Notes: generated by a model not told the origin, from the sequence alone. 22,500 nt of DNA from Prorocentrum cordatum (GCA_963575745.1 CAUYUJ010005036.1:397414-419913), one strand, 5' to 3'. Positions 7,772 to 16,344 are shown, counted from the stretch's first letter. Translations and numbers: made by a program.

Positions 7772-7796
7772 GCGCTCGAGGCTCTCCCTCGAGCGC
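7772..7796. repeat. Perfect 10-bp GC-rich hairpin
   Basis: GCGCTCGAGG, loop CTCTC, CCTCGAGCGC. No T-run follows, so I do not call it a terminator. Confidence 0.85.
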
Positions 7797-7830
7797 TACG
7801 GCGGGGCCCTCCGCGGCACGTTAAAAAGTT

Positions 7831-7848
7831 GTCTCGGGAGCCCGAGAC
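7831..7848. repeat. Near-perfect 18-bp palindrome
   Basis: GTCTCGGG-AG-CCCGAGAC, 35 bp after the previous hairpin. It may be part of a decayed fold-back, but no arms were traced further. Confidence 0.85.
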
Positions 7849-8040
7849 TTTAGTCGCCAGGACCTGAGCCAAGATCGGGCGAGATGGTGGTGATGGTGGC
7901 GAGAAGAAAGAGCAGCACGTGATGGCAACAGTCGCGAATCGCGGTGATGGGCATGACCGCAACGAAGGTGGCAAAAGAGAGAGGGCATGACAACAAGGAT
8001 GGTGGGAGTGGACGACATCGGCATGGACACGACGTTGCCT

Positions 8041-8160
8041 TTGACCAAAGACAGCACTGATGAAGATCGCCACAATGCAGAACAACAGCAGTGGCACTGG
8101 AGAGACGACGAGAGGCACCATAGCGTCGATGAGTCCCTCCAGCCCTTTGAACGAAGATGA
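8041..8160 (-). pseudogene. Possible decayed ion-channel-like transmembrane fragment
   Basis: About 40 minus-strand residues read FKGLEGLIDAM followed by a hydrophobic stretch, PVPLLLFCIVAIFISAVFG. The order (amphipathic FKGL-type linker, then a membrane helix of about 20 residues) recalls the S4-S5 linker and S5 of voltage-gated cation channels. No S4 arginine ladder lies upstream and no pore loop downstream, and the frame runs on into repeat sequence. It may be a stranded exon, a decayed fragment or chance hydrophobicity. Low confidence; no function can be assigned. Confidence 0.2.
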
Positions 8161-8307
8161 TTCAGGGAGCTCTTTCTCCCTCCCCCCCCCTTCGTTCCCT
8201 TCGGAGAGGTGCTCGGCCTCTGCCCCTGTTCCCTCGCCTGGGGTCGGGACCAGGGCCTCGTGGCGCGTTGGAGCGCCCAAAATGGCCCCAAACAGCTCAA
8301 GGACACC

Positions 8308-8448
8308 AAAAGGTACCGATGCCGCTACTCCCCGGACCTCTCCCGGGGTGCGTTCTGACCAGGATTTCGAGGCGAGCGGCGACGAGGTCCTCCCAGGAGG
8401 CCCAAAAAAGGGGGAAACGAGGGAAGGGTAGAGGTATGGGTACCTTTT
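8308..8448 (+). mobile_element. Family C TIR element, copy 1
   Basis: It begins AAAAGGTACCGATGCCGCTA and ends GAGGTATGGGTACCTTTTT. The complement of the end reads AAAAGGTACCCATACCTCTA, so the terminal inverted repeat is about 24 bp. The interior CCCGGACCTCTC and GGGTGCGTTCTG(A/G)CCAG match copy 2 at 10648-10764. The right flank CCTCCTCTGA is shared too, so the true right end may lie slightly further out. No target duplication was resolved. No coding capacity. Confidence 0.8.
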
Positions 8449-8698
8449 TCCTCCTCTGAAAGATGACCTCCAGGACGTCACGAGATTGCCGAACGAGATT
8501 GCCTCCGAGAAGATCCAGCGGCGGCGCTCTCGCAGCTTCGCCCCGGAGGAGCTACCTGGGGGCCGAGGGGGCCCCAAGAGGAGGCTGGCTCCGAGAGACG
8601 CCAGGGCAGGGCGCCTGAGAGTGTCACCCCAGAGGAGTGCCCCCAAGACGCGTCTGAGCGGCGATTTTTGTCGGGCTCCGACGAGGGGGGGGGGGGTC
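8449..8698. other. Spacer without recognised gene
   Basis: GC-rich sequence with no repeat of long period and no recognisable coding or RNA signature. Confidence 0.45.
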
Positions 8699-8741
8699 AG
8701 CTCCTCCTCCTCCTTCTCCTCCTCCTCCTCCCGAACGAGGG
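8699..8741 (-). repeat. Short (TCC)n tract
   Basis: A poly-G run at about 8687-8697 is followed by TCC triplets. Confidence 0.9.
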
Positions 8742-8789
8742 AAACGGGTGGAGGGCGAATTACTTTAAATCCCTGATTAATCGTCCCCC

Positions 8790-8977
8790 GGGTCCAGTTT
8801 TTGAGGGCGCCTCTTTTGCAACTGGGGGGGGTCCGGCTTATGAGGGCGCTTTCTTTGGACTGGAGCTTGGGGGGTCCGGTTCCGTAAGGCGCCCCGTCGA
8901 AGAGGGGGGTCCGGAATATTAGGTCGCATTTGGAGGGGGGTCCAGTTTTCTAAGGGGGGGGTCGATTTGTAAAGGAT
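8790..8977. repeat. Degenerate tandem repeat around GGGGGGTCCGG
   Basis: GGTCCAG/GGTCCGG/GGTCGA recurs at about 8791, 8830, 8873, 8908, 8939 and 8960. After the second interval the spacing falls stepwise (39, 43, 35, 31, 21 bp). Early units also share GAGGGCGC. Each unit starts after a run of G. Confidence 0.75.
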
Positions 8978-8993
8978 TCGGGGTAGTGCCACC

Positions 8994-9137
8994 CAGGGGT
9001 GGACCTAAACGTGGTTTTTCAGTCTGTGTTCGTTTTGTGATTCGTGTTGCTCTACCCGTTTTTTCCTGTACCTCCCTGCCGAAACGAAACCAGAACACGG
9101 CCGAAGTCCAGCAGAGCAGCGTGTAGGTCCAGCCCTG
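8994..9137. mobile_element. hAT-like MITE with 8-bp target duplication
   Basis: A 144-bp element bounded by GTGCCACC at 8986-8993 and 9138-9145. The left end CAGGGGTGGACCTAAACG and the complement of the right end CAGGGCTGGACCTACACG match at 16 of 18 positions. CAGGG at the tip and an 8-bp duplication are hallmarks of hAT superfamily elements. Inside, GTGTTCG faces the complement of CAGAACACGG, extending the inverted symmetry. No coding capacity. Confidence 0.88.
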
Positions 9138-9234
9138 GTGCCACCCCGCCGCTCTCAAGGCCAAAAACATTGGAGCGCATGAGGTGCTGAGTGAGGTTGG
9201 CCTCTCGGGCGCTTGGGAGGATGTTGCGTCAGGC

Positions 9235-9775
9235 TTAGCTCCAGGATGGCCCAGGCAACGTAGGATGGCTTCCAAGATGGCGCAAGATGGTCCAAGCTGG
9301 CCTCCACCATGCCTCCAGGAGGCCTCAAGACGGCCCAGAGACTACTCCACGTGGCCGCGGGGCCCCCAAATGAGACCACCGAGATGCCAGAGTATGTCGA
9401 ACGCGGATGGTGGTCCAGTGAGGTCGGCCTCCTTGCCTTTTCACTTCGGACAAGCTTCTTGAGGCCTCAAGATGACCCCAAGAGCGCCCAAGCGAGTCCC
9501 AAGAGCGGCACCGAAGAGCTCCACAACTGCCCCACGAGCGCCTCGGATGCACTCCAAGAGCGCCCCGAGAGGGCTCCAAGAGGTAATGTGTCGGGCTCCG
9601 ACGGAGGGGGCGCTAATTCGTGCTGGATCGATTGGATCGGCCCAAGGGGGCCCAAAGGTTCCACAGTGGGCCCCGAGCGAGCCCCAAAAAAGAACCCAGG
9701 ATAGCCTCACATGTATGCAAATGGCCCTGGGAGCGCCCCAAGGTGGCTGGAAGAAACTGCCAAGAAGCTCCCACG
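9235..9775 (-). repeat. CCAAG-orientation degenerate repeat block 3
   Basis: Units such as GGCTTCCAAGATGGCGCAAG, CCCCAAGAGCGCCCAAG and CTCCAAGAGCGCCCCGAG occur through the block, less dense than elsewhere and mixed with non-repeat sequence. Same family as 3700-4375, reversed. Confidence 0.75.
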
Positions 9776-10560
9776 TCGAAAGACCGCGAGGGCATGTACG
9801 GCTGACTGGTGGATCTGCTCAGGCTGATCTCACATGGTGGCCTGACGGCTGTCACCCCCCGCTTTGTTCAGGAGCTTTCTCCAACACTTCACTGCTCGAG
9901 GCAATCCGCCGGGGCATGGCTTCTGCGTGGGCTGGTGGACTGCGCCAAGCGACACGAAAGTAGAAACGCAACACGGCCGCGCAACCCAGATAGGATTCAT
10001 AGAAGACGAAGCTTGCACTGGTCTGGTGATGTTCGCCGACTTCTGCTAGACAACGCAGCCACCGCGATGATGAGACATAGCCCCATTGCGTTGTGCTTGA
10101 TCTGGCCAGCGCCTATTGAGTCAGTCTTCAGGCACAAGAAGCCATGGTCTGGCAATACGCATGCCACATGAATGTCCAAAGCCCAAGGTTGCTGAATAGA
10201 ACAGTGCCCAGCAAGTTTGCAAAGCGGATCGAGGTACTTGCAGCGTCGCGCTTTGAATGGATTCAGACCTCCACTCCAAGTGCCACACCTGTGATGACCT
10301 CTTGGTCCTATCCAGGCTCTTGCATCATCCAGGCCACCGTCCTCCGTCAGAGCAGCCCCAGACATGCTGCGCGTGTCCAAGGGCCGAGACCCCTCGCAAC
10401 CCACTGTGACGGAGGGCATGACGACCCGAATCCCTGGACAAACAGAGTGGGGCCACACTTGGGGATCTACGATGGGAGGCGCCAGTCCTCTATATATGGC
10501 TGCGTCTGGATCGCCCCCTCCGCGTGCATCCCCGAGCGTCGCTTCCTCTTTAGGCGGCAA
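9776..10560. other. Low-repeat stretch of unknown content
   Basis: This is the longest stretch of the window with no obvious repeat. Frames of 60 to 190 codons are open on both strands (for example 9809-10171 plus, 9997-10560 minus), each in conflict with the other and without recognised domains. A peptide GLVMFADFC near 10016-10045 on the plus strand, followed at once by a stop, faintly resembles a reverse transcriptase palm motif but lacks the rest. It is the best place in the window to look for a decayed gene. Confidence 0.4.
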
Positions 10561-10647
10561 GCTCTTCTGGTGAGCTGAAGACGGGGGGGGAATCGAGACC
10601 TCCCGAAAGGGGTCCGAGTAGATGCGGCCAGAGGATCTGGGGAAACC

Positions 10648-10764
10648 AAAAGGTACCGATACCGCTACCCCCCGGACCTCTCAATGGGTGCGTTCTGGCC
10701 AGAATTTCGAAGCGAATCCAGCGGTGGCAAAACGGCCGAAGGATGGAGGTATGGGGTACCTTTT
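10648..10764 (+). mobile_element. Family C TIR element, copy 2
   Basis: It begins AAAAGGTACCGATACCGCTA, and the complement of its end is AAAAGGTACCCCATACCTCC. The interior shares CCCGGACCTCTC, GGGTGCGTTCTG and CCAGAATTTCGA with copy 1. It is 117 bp against 141 bp, the difference lying in the interior. No coding capacity. Confidence 0.8.
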
Positions 10765-10784
10765 CCTCCTCTGAGGTCCGCGCC

Positions 10785-10819
10785 GCATCGCCGCTGCACT
10801 GTCGATGCAGCGGCGACGC
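10785..10819. repeat. Hairpin, 14-bp stem with one mismatch
   Basis: GCATCGCCGCTGCA, a 7-nt loop, then TGCAGCGGCGACGC. The sequence GATGCAGCGGCGA recurs just downstream at about 10827. Confidence 0.85.
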
Positions 10820-10941
10820 AGGCGGCGATGCAGCGGCGAGATGCCTCGGCAAAGCCTCGGCGTGGAGAGAAAGTCTGGCGCTCCGCACCGAGAGCCGCAC
10901 TGTTGACGCATCGGCGACGCGGCACGATCCTCCGACCCCAC

Positions 10942-11108
10942 TGAAGGGGCCCAGGGACACACAAATGAATAGACACAAATAACAGGATTCCCAATGTGTT
11001 CCCATATTTTCTGGGTTTTCGTCTTCCCCCCCCCCACTTCCCATATTTTCCCATGTTTTCCTGGGAGTCGACGATAGATTTATGTCTGCGTGTTTCTTTC
11101 CCTCCTGA
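10942..11108. mobile_element. Element E, copy 2 (5-bp target duplication)
   Basis: TGAAGGGGCCC to CCCTCCTGA, flanked by CCCAC at 10937-10941 and 11109-11113. It aligns with 4502-4715 except that the (CA)n expansion is nearly absent here. Shared blocks: GGATTCCC, TTCCCATATTTTCTGGG, GTCTTCCCCCCC, CACTTCCCATAT and TCGACGAT. The internal TTCCCAT-type motif is itself repeated three times. No coding capacity. Confidence 0.75.
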
Positions 11109-11241
11109 CCCACCCACTGACGACCTACCAAGCCACCCCCACCCGACCAGAGGTCACCGCGGGGCCTGTCCATTTCCAGTATTATGTTGTTCCCATCGTA
11201 CTTAAGGGCCACGTCCCAGAAAGAATTCGAGCACCCAGAAA

Positions 11242-11292
11242 AGTGTCGAAAGAGTGTCGCAACAGTGTCGAAACAGTGTCGGACCAGTATCT
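11242..11292. repeat. 11-bp tandem repeat, about 4 copies
   Basis: AGTGTCGAAAG, AGTGTCGCAAC, AGTGTCGAAAC and AGTGTCGGACC start at 11242, 11253, 11264 and 11275. The unit is not a multiple of three. Confidence 0.92.
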
Positions 11293-11538
11293 CCCAGGGC
11301 CCGAAGCGTGAAAACCCTGGAGTTCTTGTGTACTTCGCTGGTGCTCGAAATCCTTGTCCGGTGGTCGAGGCTAAAAGTAGGTTGGAACAGCATAGCTCCA
11401 GTGGGAGGGAGAGGGGGGGCACTCGGGACCATCGAGGAAATACCATGAAGCCCGCACTCACCTCTTCCCGAACGTTGGGGCGGTCTGGAGCCTTCGGCGC
11501 GGGTCGGGGGTGGAGGATCTTGGGGCCACGAGGCTCGT

Positions 11539-11745
11539 GCTGCAAGGAAATCCCATGTCAGCTGATGTCTACAGGGCTGCAAGAGCCGTTCTGCCAGGGC
11601 ATTCCCTGCAGGCTGGTGCCTGCATGCCTGCAAGAAGCGTTCGTTTTAGAAGGCGATTCCCTACAAAGCGGTGCCCGCATCCCACAAGTGCTGCATTGCA
11701 ACGGAAATCCTTGCAAACAAAAGTATCTACATCCCTCTATGTCAT
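11539..11745. repeat. Degenerate tandem repeat of about 51-55 bp, 4 copies
   Basis: GGAAATCCC, GGGCATTCCC, GGCGATTCCC and GGAAATCC recur 51-55 bp apart, each followed by a Cys- or Gln-rich frame. In the 198-codon plus-strand frame 11184-11780 they read as 18-residue units of the form CxGIPCRLVPACLQEAF. The repeat explains the open frame in both strands, so I do not call a gene, although a small repeat protein is not excluded. Confidence 0.65.
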
Positions 11746-11893
11746 GGGAAAGGCGTGTCAAATCGGTTCGGGCCGTTTAAGGCTTCGCCTCACTAGAACG
11801 TCCTCCCTCGCAAGCTCGCTCATTCCATCACCTGGGCAGGCACCGGAACGGAAAGAGCGCTTCAGGAACTTGCCCGAAAGGGCTCATGGCACC

Positions 11894-12310
11894 GTTCGCT
11901 CTTGAGAGCTTAATCGTTAGGAGTGTTTGTTTCACGTCTCCGTTCACTTTTTGGCGCCTTGATCTGAAGAGCTTTTTCACGTCATCGTTCGCTCTTGGGA
12001 GCCTTGGCGTCAAGAGCTTTTTGCGTAACCATTCGCTCTTTGGATCCTTGGCGTGAAGAGTTGTATACGTCACCGTTCGCTCTTGGGGCCTGGGTTCAAG
12101 AGCTGCGCCCGTTCGCTCCTGGGAGCCTTGGCGGTCAGATCTGTTCAAATCACCGCTCGCTCCTGGGAGCCATGGCGTGAAGAGCTTCCCGCACCACTGC
12201 TCGGTCTTGGGACCCTTGGCGTTCAAAGCATTTTACGTCACCGACTCGTGCAACAAAGGCGTTCCAATCACCTGGTGCTCTTGGGAGCCTTGACATCAAA
12301 GCTGCGTCCG
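11894..12310. repeat. 44-bp tandem array, about 9 diverged copies
   Basis: GTTCGCTCTTGGGAGCCTTGG followed by CGTGAAGAGCTTTT and ACGTCACC recurs at about 11894, 11942, 11987, 12031, 12075, 12111, 12155, 12199, 12244 and 12274. Most intervals are 44-45 bp; one is 36. GCTCTTG and CAAGAGC in each unit form a weak stem. Confidence 0.85.
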
Positions 12311-12319
12311 CCGTTGGGC

Positions 12320-12625
12320 CTTCCGTGTGGGATGGGTCCTCTGGGGCCCCTTCTGGGGCCGTGCTGGTGCCCTCTTGGGCCGTTTGGGGGGGGCTTATAG
12401 CCCGGCTTGGCGCCCTGTTGGGGCCCTCGTCGGCCCCAGCGGCGGCCTCCTGCGGCACTCGGGGGGTCCTCTCGGGGAACCTCTTGGGGCCTTCCTGGGC
12501 CCTCTTGGGAGCCGTCTTGGGGCTCCGTTCGGCCGTCCTGGGGCCCTCCTGGGCCGTCCACGGGCCCTCCTGGGAGCCTCCTGGCCCGTCTCGGAGCAAC
12601 CTCGGAGGCCCTCAGAGCACTCTTC
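12320..12625 (+). repeat. CTTGG-orientation degenerate repeat block 4
   Basis: GGGGCCCTCTTGGGCCGT-type units. It faces block 5 (12795-13410) across family F copy 2. Confidence 0.88.
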
Positions 12626-12649
12626 CGCCGATCTGGCCCGAGAAGGCGA

Positions 12650-12785
12650 GAACCCGAAAGACTCGCCGGCCCTACGGGCCAGAAGCGTGCTAAGCCTTCC
12701 AGCAACAACTCTAGAATGTGTCCAGTTCGCCGTGTGCGCGGCGGCCCCTATAGGGGGGGTCCCCGCTCGAAAGGCACCCCGGGAC
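12650..12785. repeat. Dispersed repeat family F, copy 2
   Basis: TCGCCGGCCC-T-ACGGGCCAG plus GCGTGCTAAG at 12663-12694, then CAGCAAC, AGTTCGC and CGAAAGGCACCCC, parallel to copy 1 at 6395-6545. The palindrome here is CCCCTATAGGGG, where copy 1 has CCCCCTGGGGG, so the hairpin is kept although its bases differ. Confidence 0.7.
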
Positions 12786-12794
12786 ACTCCGAGG

Positions 12795-13410
12795 ACGCTC
12801 CGGTCAAGGACGCAGGAAACTCCGAGGGCGGCCTCAAGACGGGCCAAGAGGGCCCCAAGAGGCTACCAAAACTGTCCAAGAGGGGTCCGAGGCGCCCGAA
12901 GATCGCTCCAAGACACCCAAGATGGACTCTAGACGGCCAAAGTGACCTCCAAGACGCCCACAGAGGCCCCAAGAGGCCAAAATCTGCGATTTTCAAAAAG
13001 TTTGTGAGGGAAATTGGCGCTCTCGCTTTTTAGGGATGAAACTCCAAGAATGCCCCAGAGGCCCCCAAGATCGCCCCAAGCCGCTCCAAGAGACCTCCAA
13101 GAGGGCCCCAAGATGGCTCAAGAGGGCACAAGACGGCTTAAGAGGCCTCCAAAAACGGCCCAAGAGGCCCCCAGGACGGCTCCAAGAGGGAGCCCAGATA
13201 GGGGACCCGAACGGACATTTCGAGCCCTCGGCCCCAAGAAGCCCCAGGAAGCCCCAAGGGGCCCCAAGATGCTCCCAAGAGGCCCCTAAGAGGCCCCCAG
13301 GAAGCCCAAGTACCTCCGAGAGGTTGCCAAGAGGCTCCCAAGACGCCCCCAAGAGGCCCCCAAACTGCCCCCCAGAAGCCCCCGAGAGCGCTCCGAAGAG
13401 ACACCGAGAA
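12795..13410 (-). repeat. CCAAG-orientation degenerate repeat block 5
   Basis: CCCCAAGAGGCTACCAAAAC-type units throughout. An A-rich module at about 12975-13050 is the reverse complement of the type seen at 3781 and 4187; the shared peptide pattern is KKRERQFPSQTFENRRFW against KAEKKRVPKSFKNLRTIN. Confidence 0.88.
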
Positions 13411-13715
13411 GCATCCCTGAGGACTCTGACCCACAACCTAGGCGTGGCGGTGGGACAGTGGAGGCCAGAACCCCCACGACGAGCTCCAAAGCAGCTATTT
13501 CACCTCCATGCCTGCTGTGGCAACGCCTCCGACAAAACAAATTATCCCGGCAAAGCAACCTAACAGCGATGTGTAGAAGCATATCTGAAAGCATTCCCCT
13601 TAAGATTCAGATGAAAATCCAGTTGTCGAATTCTGCTGTTCTCGCAGTCGTAGTCGCATTCGCGATGACAGTCGCAGCGGCAACGGCAGTCGCAGTCACA
13701 GCCTCAGCCTCAGCC
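13411..13715. other. Spacer without recognised gene, ending in degenerate GCAGTC hexamers
   Basis: Unique-looking to about 13645, then GTCGCA/GCAGTC/CAGCCT hexamers that grade into the TCC array. I see no gene. Confidence 0.5.
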
Positions 13716-14490
13716 TGCCTCCTCCTCCTCCTCCTCCTCTTTCTCCTGCTCCTCCTCCTCCTCCTCCTCCTCCTCCTCTTCCTCCTGCTCGTCCTCGTTC
13801 TCGTCCTCCTCGTCTTGCTCGTCCTCCTCCTCCTGGTGCTCTCTCCTCCTCCTCCTCCTCCTCCTCCTCCTCCTCCTCCCTCCTCCTCCTCCTGGTGGTC
13901 CTCGTTCTCCTCCTCCTGGTGCTCTCCCCCCCCCTCCTCCTCCTCGTCCTCCTCCTCCTCCTCCTCGTCCTCCTCCTCCTCCTCTTCCTCCTCCTCCTCC
14001 TCCTCCTCCTGGTAGTCCTCCCCCTCCCCTCCTCCTCCTCCTCCTCCTCCTCCTCTTCCTGGTCGTCCTCGTTCTCGTCCTCCTCGTCTTGCTCGTCCTC
14101 CTCCTCCTGGTGTTCCTCTCCTCCTCCTCCTCCTCCTCCTCCTCCTCCTCCTCCTCCTGGTGGTCCTCGTTCTCCTCCTCCTGGTACTCTCCCCCCCCTC
14201 CTCCTCCTCCTCGTCCTCGTCCTCCTCCTCCTCCTCCTCCTCTTCCTCCTCCTCCTCCTCCTCCTCCTCCTCCTCCTCCTCCTCCTGGTACTCCTCCTCC
14301 CCTCCTCCTCCTCCTCCTCCTCCTCCTCCCTCCTCTTCCTGGTCGTCCTCCTCCTCCTGGTCGTCCTCCTCCTCCTGCTCGTCCTCCTCCTCCTCCTGCT
14401 CGTCCTTCTTCTCCTGCTCCTCCTGCTCCTCGTCCTGCTCCTGCTCGTCCTCGTCCTCCTGGTCTTGCTCGTCCTCCTCCTCGTCGTGCT
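13716..14490 (-). repeat. (TCC)n array with higher-order units
   Basis: About 775 bp of pyrimidine-rich triplets. It is not a simple run: a block of 49 bp beginning GTCCTCGTTCTCGTCCTCCT at 13791 is repeated exactly at 14065. In each case it is followed by TCC repeats and then GGTGGTCCTCGTTCTCCTCC at about 13892 and 14159. The implied higher-order period is about 270 bp. Minus-strand frames read as Glu/Gln/Asp-rich. Confidence 0.9.
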
Positions 14491-14499
14491 CTTGCCCCT

Positions 14500-14999
14500 G
14501 CTGAAAATGTGGCCCAGGAATGGGAGTTCTGGGAAGTCGAAGAGCACGAAGTTGCCTACAGTTGGCTACGGGCATTCAAAATGTGGCCCGGGAATGGAGT
14601 TCTGGGAACTCGAAGAGCACGAAGTGGCCTACAGTTGGCTCCGGGCATTCAAAATGTGGCCCGGGAATGGAGTTCTGGGAACTCGAAGAGCACGAAGTGG
14701 CCTACAGTTGGCTCCGGGCATCCAAAATGTGGCCCGGGAATGGAATTCTGGGAACTCGAAGAGCACGAAGTGTGTGACTGTTGCATCCGGTTGTTCTAAA
14801 TGTGGCCCGGGAATGGCGTTCTGGGAACTCGAAGAGCACGAAGTGTGTGACTGTTGCATCCGGTTATTCTAAATGTGGCCCGGGAATGGCGTTCTGGGAT
14901 CTCGAAGAGCACTTTGTGTGTGACTGTTGCATCCGGGTATTCAGAATGTGGCCTGGGAATGGAGTTCTGGGAAGTCGAAGAGCACGAAGTGTGTGACTG
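14500..14999. repeat. 73-bp tandem satellite, about 6.8 copies
   Basis: ATGTGGCCC(A/G)GGAATGG recurs at 14507, 14581, 14654, 14727, 14800, 14873 and 14946. Units share GAGTTCTGGGAACTC, a perfect 6-bp hairpin, and GAAGAGCACGAAGT. Two versions of the rest of the unit exist: GGCCTACAGTTGGCTCCGGG in the first copies and GTGTGACTGTTGCATCCGG in the later ones, with the switch near 14770. All three plus frames stay open. Confidence 0.95.
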
Positions 15000-15184
15000 T
15001 TGGTGAAAAACAAGCCCGGCACCCTGCCGCCCGGCAACTCCCCAACACCTGCCCGGACCCCCCTGTGGAGTGATCTGTGAGCTCTTTTGAGACCACTAGA
15101 AACCTATCAGTCTTCGCTGTTAGGTAAAAAACAACAACAAAAAAAACATAAAAAAACGCCAAGCAGCGCCGTATGGGCACGAAC
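15000..15184. other. Short A-rich spacer
   Basis: Unique sequence with an A-rich stretch at about 15126-15158. No gene seen. Confidence 0.5.
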
Positions 15185-15870
15185 TGGGAGCATTTTGAGG
15201 CGTCCTGGGGGCGTCTTGGGCCGTCTTGGGAGGCGTGGGCCGTCCTGAGGCCCTCTTAGGGCTCTCTTGGGGGCCTCTTGGGCCCTCTTTGCAGCCTCCT
15301 ATGGCCCTCTTGTGCTCCCTTGGGGCTCTTTGGCCGTCTAGGGACCCTCTTGGGCCCCTTCTTGGGGACCTCCTGGCCCGGTCAGGCCCCGAAGAAGCTT
15401 GAACCGAGAAAGCAATGACAACCCACAGGAAACATCAATGGGTGTTGCCTCATCAAGCCGTCTGGGGGGCCCTCTTGTGAGGCTATTTGGCCTTCCCGGG
15501 GGCCTCTTGGGCCGCCTTGGAGGGCTTGGGCCGGCTTGGGGCCCCCTTCGGGGCCCTGTTCGGCCCGGTTGGGGGCCTCCCATGGCCCTCTTGGAGCTCT
15601 CCTTGGAGTCTCTTGGGCCCCTCTTGGGGCCGCCTGGGGACTCTCTTGGGCCGTCGAAGGGGCCGTCTTGGGACGATCTGCTGAACCTGTTTGGCCGTCT
15701 TGGGTGGTCGGAAATTTGCAAAAAACGAGAGCCCTAAAAACCACCCCAAACCGTGCGTCCTGAGGCCCTCTGGGGGGTCCTCTTTGGAACCTCTTGGGGC
15801 GTCATGGGGACCTCTTGGGCCGTGACGAGGCCATCACGAGCCTTCTGGGAGCGCTCTTGGACCGTCTTCG
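15185..15870 (+). repeat. CTTGG-orientation degenerate repeat block 6
   Basis: GGGGCCTCTTGGGCCCTC-type units. A weak A-rich module occurs at about 15700-15760. A 55-bp non-repeat insert at about 15395-15455 interrupts it. Confidence 0.88.
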
Positions 15871-15950
15871 TGTCCTCCAGGGCCGAAGAAGCCGCCAACA
15901 TGACCCCCGAGGGCGTGTTAGAAGCCGCGCCACGTTCCCCCGAGGACCCC

Positions 15951-16090
15951 CCAATTGGGGCTAAAACCCTGTACAGAACTTCTCTTGCTTGCGCTCTCTC
16001 CGTCAATCGCGCTTCGCCAGCCCCCCCAGACCCCCGGCCATTGGGGCTAAAGCCCTGTACAGAACATCTCTCGCTGGCTCTTTTCCTTCA
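15951..16090. repeat. 86-bp direct repeat, 2 copies
   Basis: ATTGGGGCTAAAACCCTGTA at 15954 and ATTGGGGCTAAAGCCCTGTA at 16040, each followed by CAGAAC(T/A)TCTCT(T/C)GCT. Confidence 0.9.
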
Positions 16091-16131
16091 TGCTCCTGTG
16101 CTGCCTAAGAAACAATTTAGAACTTTCGAAG

Positions 16132-16150
16132 GCCGACCCCCCTGGTCGGC
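16132..16150. repeat. Perfect 7-bp hairpin
   Basis: GCCGACC, loop CCCCT, GGTCGGC. It sits in a 270-bp stretch without repeats (16091-16344) in which I recognise no gene. Confidence 0.8.
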
Positions 16151-16344
16151 AGTCTGCTCTATTTGAGGAATGAAAAAAAACGGCCCTACCCTGGGTTACA
16201 AGTGCGTGGTCTGTAAACCTCCTGGGAACCCCCAAAGCCTAGAGAGCCGCCGGGACGCGGCACATCACGCAGGGTTTGCCCTGTCAGCCCACCGGAGTTT
16301 CAGCGCACGGCGCCTCGTAAACTATGGCGCTCTGTTCGGCATCC

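Noticed and set aside
7772-7848. Two hairpins as transcription terminators
   Set aside because: No T-run follows and no gene lies upstream.
7354-8646. 430-codon minus-strand frame
   Set aside because: Part is transposon-like family C sequence, and no domain spans it. Only a 40-residue fragment is mentioned, at low confidence.
10016-10045. FADF peptide as a reverse transcriptase palm motif
   Set aside because: A stop codon follows the motif and no neighbouring RT motif is found in any frame.
13607-14575. 322-codon Glu-rich minus-strand frame
   Set aside because: It is the translation of the TCC array. The low complexity explains the length.
14500-14999. 73-bp unit as a tRNA-derived repeat because of its length
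   Set aside because: No A or B box and no cloverleaf pairing, only one 6-bp hairpin.
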